The notes beneath the pieces are model-generated. The model searched no databases and was not told the origin of the DNA. It was given only the letters and a program-made list of their open reading frames with translations. Position numbers and translations under genes: made by a program. Positions 7,906 to 8,997 of a DNA stretch of 8,997 nucleotides are shown one piece after another. This stretch comes from Gemmatimonadota bacterium (GTDB taxonomy: Bacteria; Gemmatimonadota; Gemmatimonadetes; Gemmatimonadales; Gemmatimonadaceae), in NCBI GenBank assembly GCA_947475795.1, contig CANJOX010000118.1, positions 1 through 8,997 on the forward strand, in the 5' to 3' direction. Position 1 is the first letter of the stretch, and each line of letters opens with the position of its first letter.

Positions 7906-7919
7906 ACCGCGGAACTCGG

Positions 7920-8345
7920 CTAGGACAGCATCCCCGTCGTTGCCCCCGGCATCACCGGTTGCCCTTGCACGTGCAGCCGCGCTTCGCCGCGCTTTTCATC
8001 GCCGAGTTCGACGACCATGCGGTAGTCCCCCGTGACGTCGAGCGGGAGATCGAGCTGGACGATGACCGGCATGTCGAGTTCTGAGGTTCCCGGCGGTGGC
8101 GGGGCGATCGACAGTTCGGCGTTCGAGACCCACAGCTCGGTGCCGCGCGGGTTGATCCAGCGCAGCGTCATCGCGTGGTCGCCCGCATCACTGGGGAGGG
8201 CCTTGATGCGCACCACGAACGTGGCGCGGGGGTGCAGCGCGGGCAGCTGTCCGGCGTGTACGGCGTCGAAGACGCCCAGGATGTTCAGCTTCCCTTCCTG
8301 GGAGATGTTCGCGGCGTCGGCAAAAAGCGCAAAGGAAACGTGCAT
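7920..8345 (-). CDS. Small beta-rich protein, DUF6941-like
   Basis: The 141-residue protein opens with MHVSFALFADAANISQEGK and continues LNILGVFDAVHAG, a pattern I associate with DUF6941-type proteins (a cytoplasmic ADxAN...EGKLNILGIFD signature). This is recall, not a search. The rest alternates beta strands with a Pro-rich turn (APPPPG) and ends DYRMVVELGDEKRGEARLHVQG, suggesting a compact beta-sandwich. There is no signal peptide, membrane segment or catalytic motif, and no function is known to me. I chose the ATG at 8345 because it begins the conserved segment; a TTG at 8354 would add three residues, and neither has a clear ribosome site. The gene converges on the peptidase gene across the repeat block and diverges from the transporter gene. 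Confidence 0.82.
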   Translation of the reverse strand: MHVSFALFADAANISQEGKLNILGVFDAVHAGQLPALHPRATFVVRIKALPSDAGDHAMTLRWINPRGTELWVSNAELSIAPPPPGTSELDMPVIVQLDLPLDVTGDYRMVVELGDEKRGEARLHVQGQPVMPGATTGMLS

Positions 8346-8396
8346 GGCGTGCAAGCTACCGGTCCCCGCGCAGGGATTCCACCCGCCGTGGTCGGG

Positions 8397-8413
8397 GTGT
8401 CTAGATTTGACAC
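8397..8413. promoter_or_regulatory. Inverted repeat in the divergent intergenic interval, possible operator
   Basis: GTGTC at 8397-8401 and GACAC at 8409-8413 are perfect 5-base arms around a 7-base AT-richer spacer, the only AT-rich patch in a 71-base interval between divergent starts. It overlaps the putative -10 box of the transporter gene, so a bound regulator could block that promoter. Five-base arms can arise by chance. Confidence 0.3.
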
Positions 8414-8419
8414 ATCATG
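8402..8419 (+). promoter_or_regulatory. Possible -10 element and leaderless start of the transporter gene
   Basis: TAGATT at 8402-8407 fits a -10 box at 4 of 6 positions and ends 9 bases before the ATG at 8417, which places the start point at or just before the ATG. There is no Shine-Dalgarno in the 15 bases before the start. TTGACA at 8407-8412 matches a -35 box but has no room for a -10 before the ATG. Confidence 0.3.
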
Positions 8420-8997
8420 TCGACCACCGCATCCACCGATTCAGCGAGCCGGCCGGGCTTCGGTTCCACCGATCTCGGGCTGGTCGTCATGTCGCTGATC
8501 TGGGGGATCAATTACAGCGTCGTGAAGTCCGGGCTGCGGGTGCTGTCGCCGCTCACATTCAACGGGCTGCGCGTGGCGCTGGCGGCGGCCGTCCTGTTCG
8601 TGATCGCGCTCTTCGTGCGTGACACCGCGCTGCCCAAGCGGCGTGACCTCGTCACGCTGCTGCTGCTGGGCGTGGTGGGCAACGGCCTCTATCAGCTGTT
8701 CTTCATTTTCGGTATGTCGCGGACGCGTGCCGGTGTGGCGGCGCTCGTCGTGGCCGCAGGGCCGGCGTGGATCGCGATCATTTCGCGCCTGCTGGGGCGC
8801 GAGCGGTTGCCACTGCGAGGATGGAGCGGGATTGGACTGCAACTGCTTGGCGTGGCGTGCGTGGTGGGCAGCGCACGCAGCTTTGCCGGCGGCGCCGATG
8901 GTATGGTGGGCGCGGCGTTGATCGCTACCGGCAGTATCATGTGGGCGTTCTTCAGCGTCATGCTGCAGCCATACACCAAGAGCGCGCATCCCTTGCA
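8417..8997 (+). CDS. EamA/DMT-superfamily transporter, N-terminal part (3' end outside window)
   Basis: The frame from ATG 8417 is open to the right edge and gives 193 complete residues. After a polar Ser/Thr-rich tail of about 18 residues come six hydrophobic segments, roughly 20-38, 46-67, 79-99, 104-124, 136-151 and 163-183. The first contains LIWGINYSVVKSGL, the typical WG-x-N start of EamA repeats, followed by NGLRVALAA in the second helix. A full member has ten helices in two EamA repeats, so the visible part covers the first repeat and the start of the second. The family exports or imports small metabolites such as amino acids and nucleotide-type compounds through the inner membrane; the substrate cannot be told. 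It is transcribed away from the DUF6941-like gene. Confidence 0.92.
   Translation, partial: MSTTASTDSASRPGFGSTDLGLVVMSLIWGINYSVVKSGLRVLSPLTFNGLRVALAAAVLFVIALFVRDTALPKRRDLVTLLLLGVVGNGLYQLFFIFGMSRTRAGVAALVVAAGPAWIAIISRLLGRERLPLRGWSGIGLQLLGVACVVGSARSFAGGADGMVGAALIATGSIMWAFFSVMLQPYTKSAHPL

Larger units (their letters stand above)
7552..7910. repeat. Composite repeat block of inverted and tandem 16-bp units filling a convergent intergenic region
   Basis: The 365 bases between the convergent genes contain no convincing gene and are nearly all repeat. The unit in right-facing form is AC(C/G)GCGT(N)AGGA followed by four variable bases; in left-facing form it reads TCC(T)NACGC(N)GT. I count thirteen right-facing and eight left-facing units. 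They form two modules of 168 bp, each with four left-facing units, an 11-base centre (TGACGACGTTG) and then right-facing units. The unit length is not a multiple of three and stops are frequent, so it is not coding. The block shares the TAA of the peptidase gene and fades out about ten bases before the stop of the opposing gene. Possible roles are a bidirectional terminator, a protein-binding array, a structured RNA or a MITE/REP-like sequence; the sequence does not decide. Confidence 0.9.

Noticed and set aside
7552..7910. CRISPR array
   Set aside because: The units are contiguous or nearly so, without unique spacers of 25-40 bases, occur in both orientations, and no cas gene is present.
7552..7910. 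Retron or IS-derived terminal repeats
   Set aside because: No reverse transcriptase or transposase lies in the window and no target-site duplication can be defined around the block.
8407..8412. TTGACA as a consensus -35 box for the transporter gene
   Set aside because: It lies 4 bases before the ATG, leaving no space for a -10 box and start point upstream of the gene.
8032..8622. 196-codon plus-strand open frame overlapping the DUF6941-like and transporter genes
   Set aside because: It is antisense to one supported gene and out of frame with the other; its translation has no family features.

Overview
The window is GC-rich, densely packed bacterial DNA. It carries the 3' end of a tamB-like gene, which marks a diderm, next to a soluble hybrid kinase, an NlpC/P60 peptidase with SH3 domains and a small protein that looks like the DUF6941 family. 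The composition, the gene set and two starts with no visible Shine-Dalgarno make me think of Gemmatimonadota. That is an impression from general knowledge, not a database match.

Layout: (1) 2-2899 +, C-terminal 966 residues of a TamB-family protein whose start lies outside the window. (2) 2960-6742 +, a 1260-residue cytoplasmic hybrid histidine kinase with three GAF-type and three PAS domains, HisKA, HATPase_c and REC. In its H-box the phosphoacceptor His is replaced by Asn907, while the ATPase motifs and the receiver active site look intact. (3) 6796-7554 +, an SH3b-NlpC/P60 peptidase with a TTG start and Cys156/His211/His223. (4) 7552-7910, a gene-free stretch made almost entirely of 16-bp repeat units. 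(5) 7920-8345 -, a small DUF6941-like protein. (6) 8417 to the window end +, the first 193 residues of an EamA/DMT transporter.

The first three genes run the same way with gaps of 53-60 bases, so they could share transcripts, though the kinase has a weak promoter-like sequence of its own. Their products do not form one obvious pathway: TamB and the peptidase concern the envelope, and the kinase is a sensor with no visible DNA-binding output. The DUF6941-like gene converges on the peptidase gene across the repeat block and diverges from the transporter gene. The 71-base divergent interval holds a small inverted repeat.

Two observations stand out. The repeat block consists of two copies of a 168-bp module (about 86% identical by hand alignment), each with left-facing units, a centre and right-facing units, able to form long nested hairpins. 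It begins on the stop codon of one gene and ends about ten bases before the stop of the other. The second is the loss of the kinase's phosphorylatable His by what would be one base change (CAC to AAC). I see no CRISPR array, tRNA, rRNA, insertion sequence or prophage gene.
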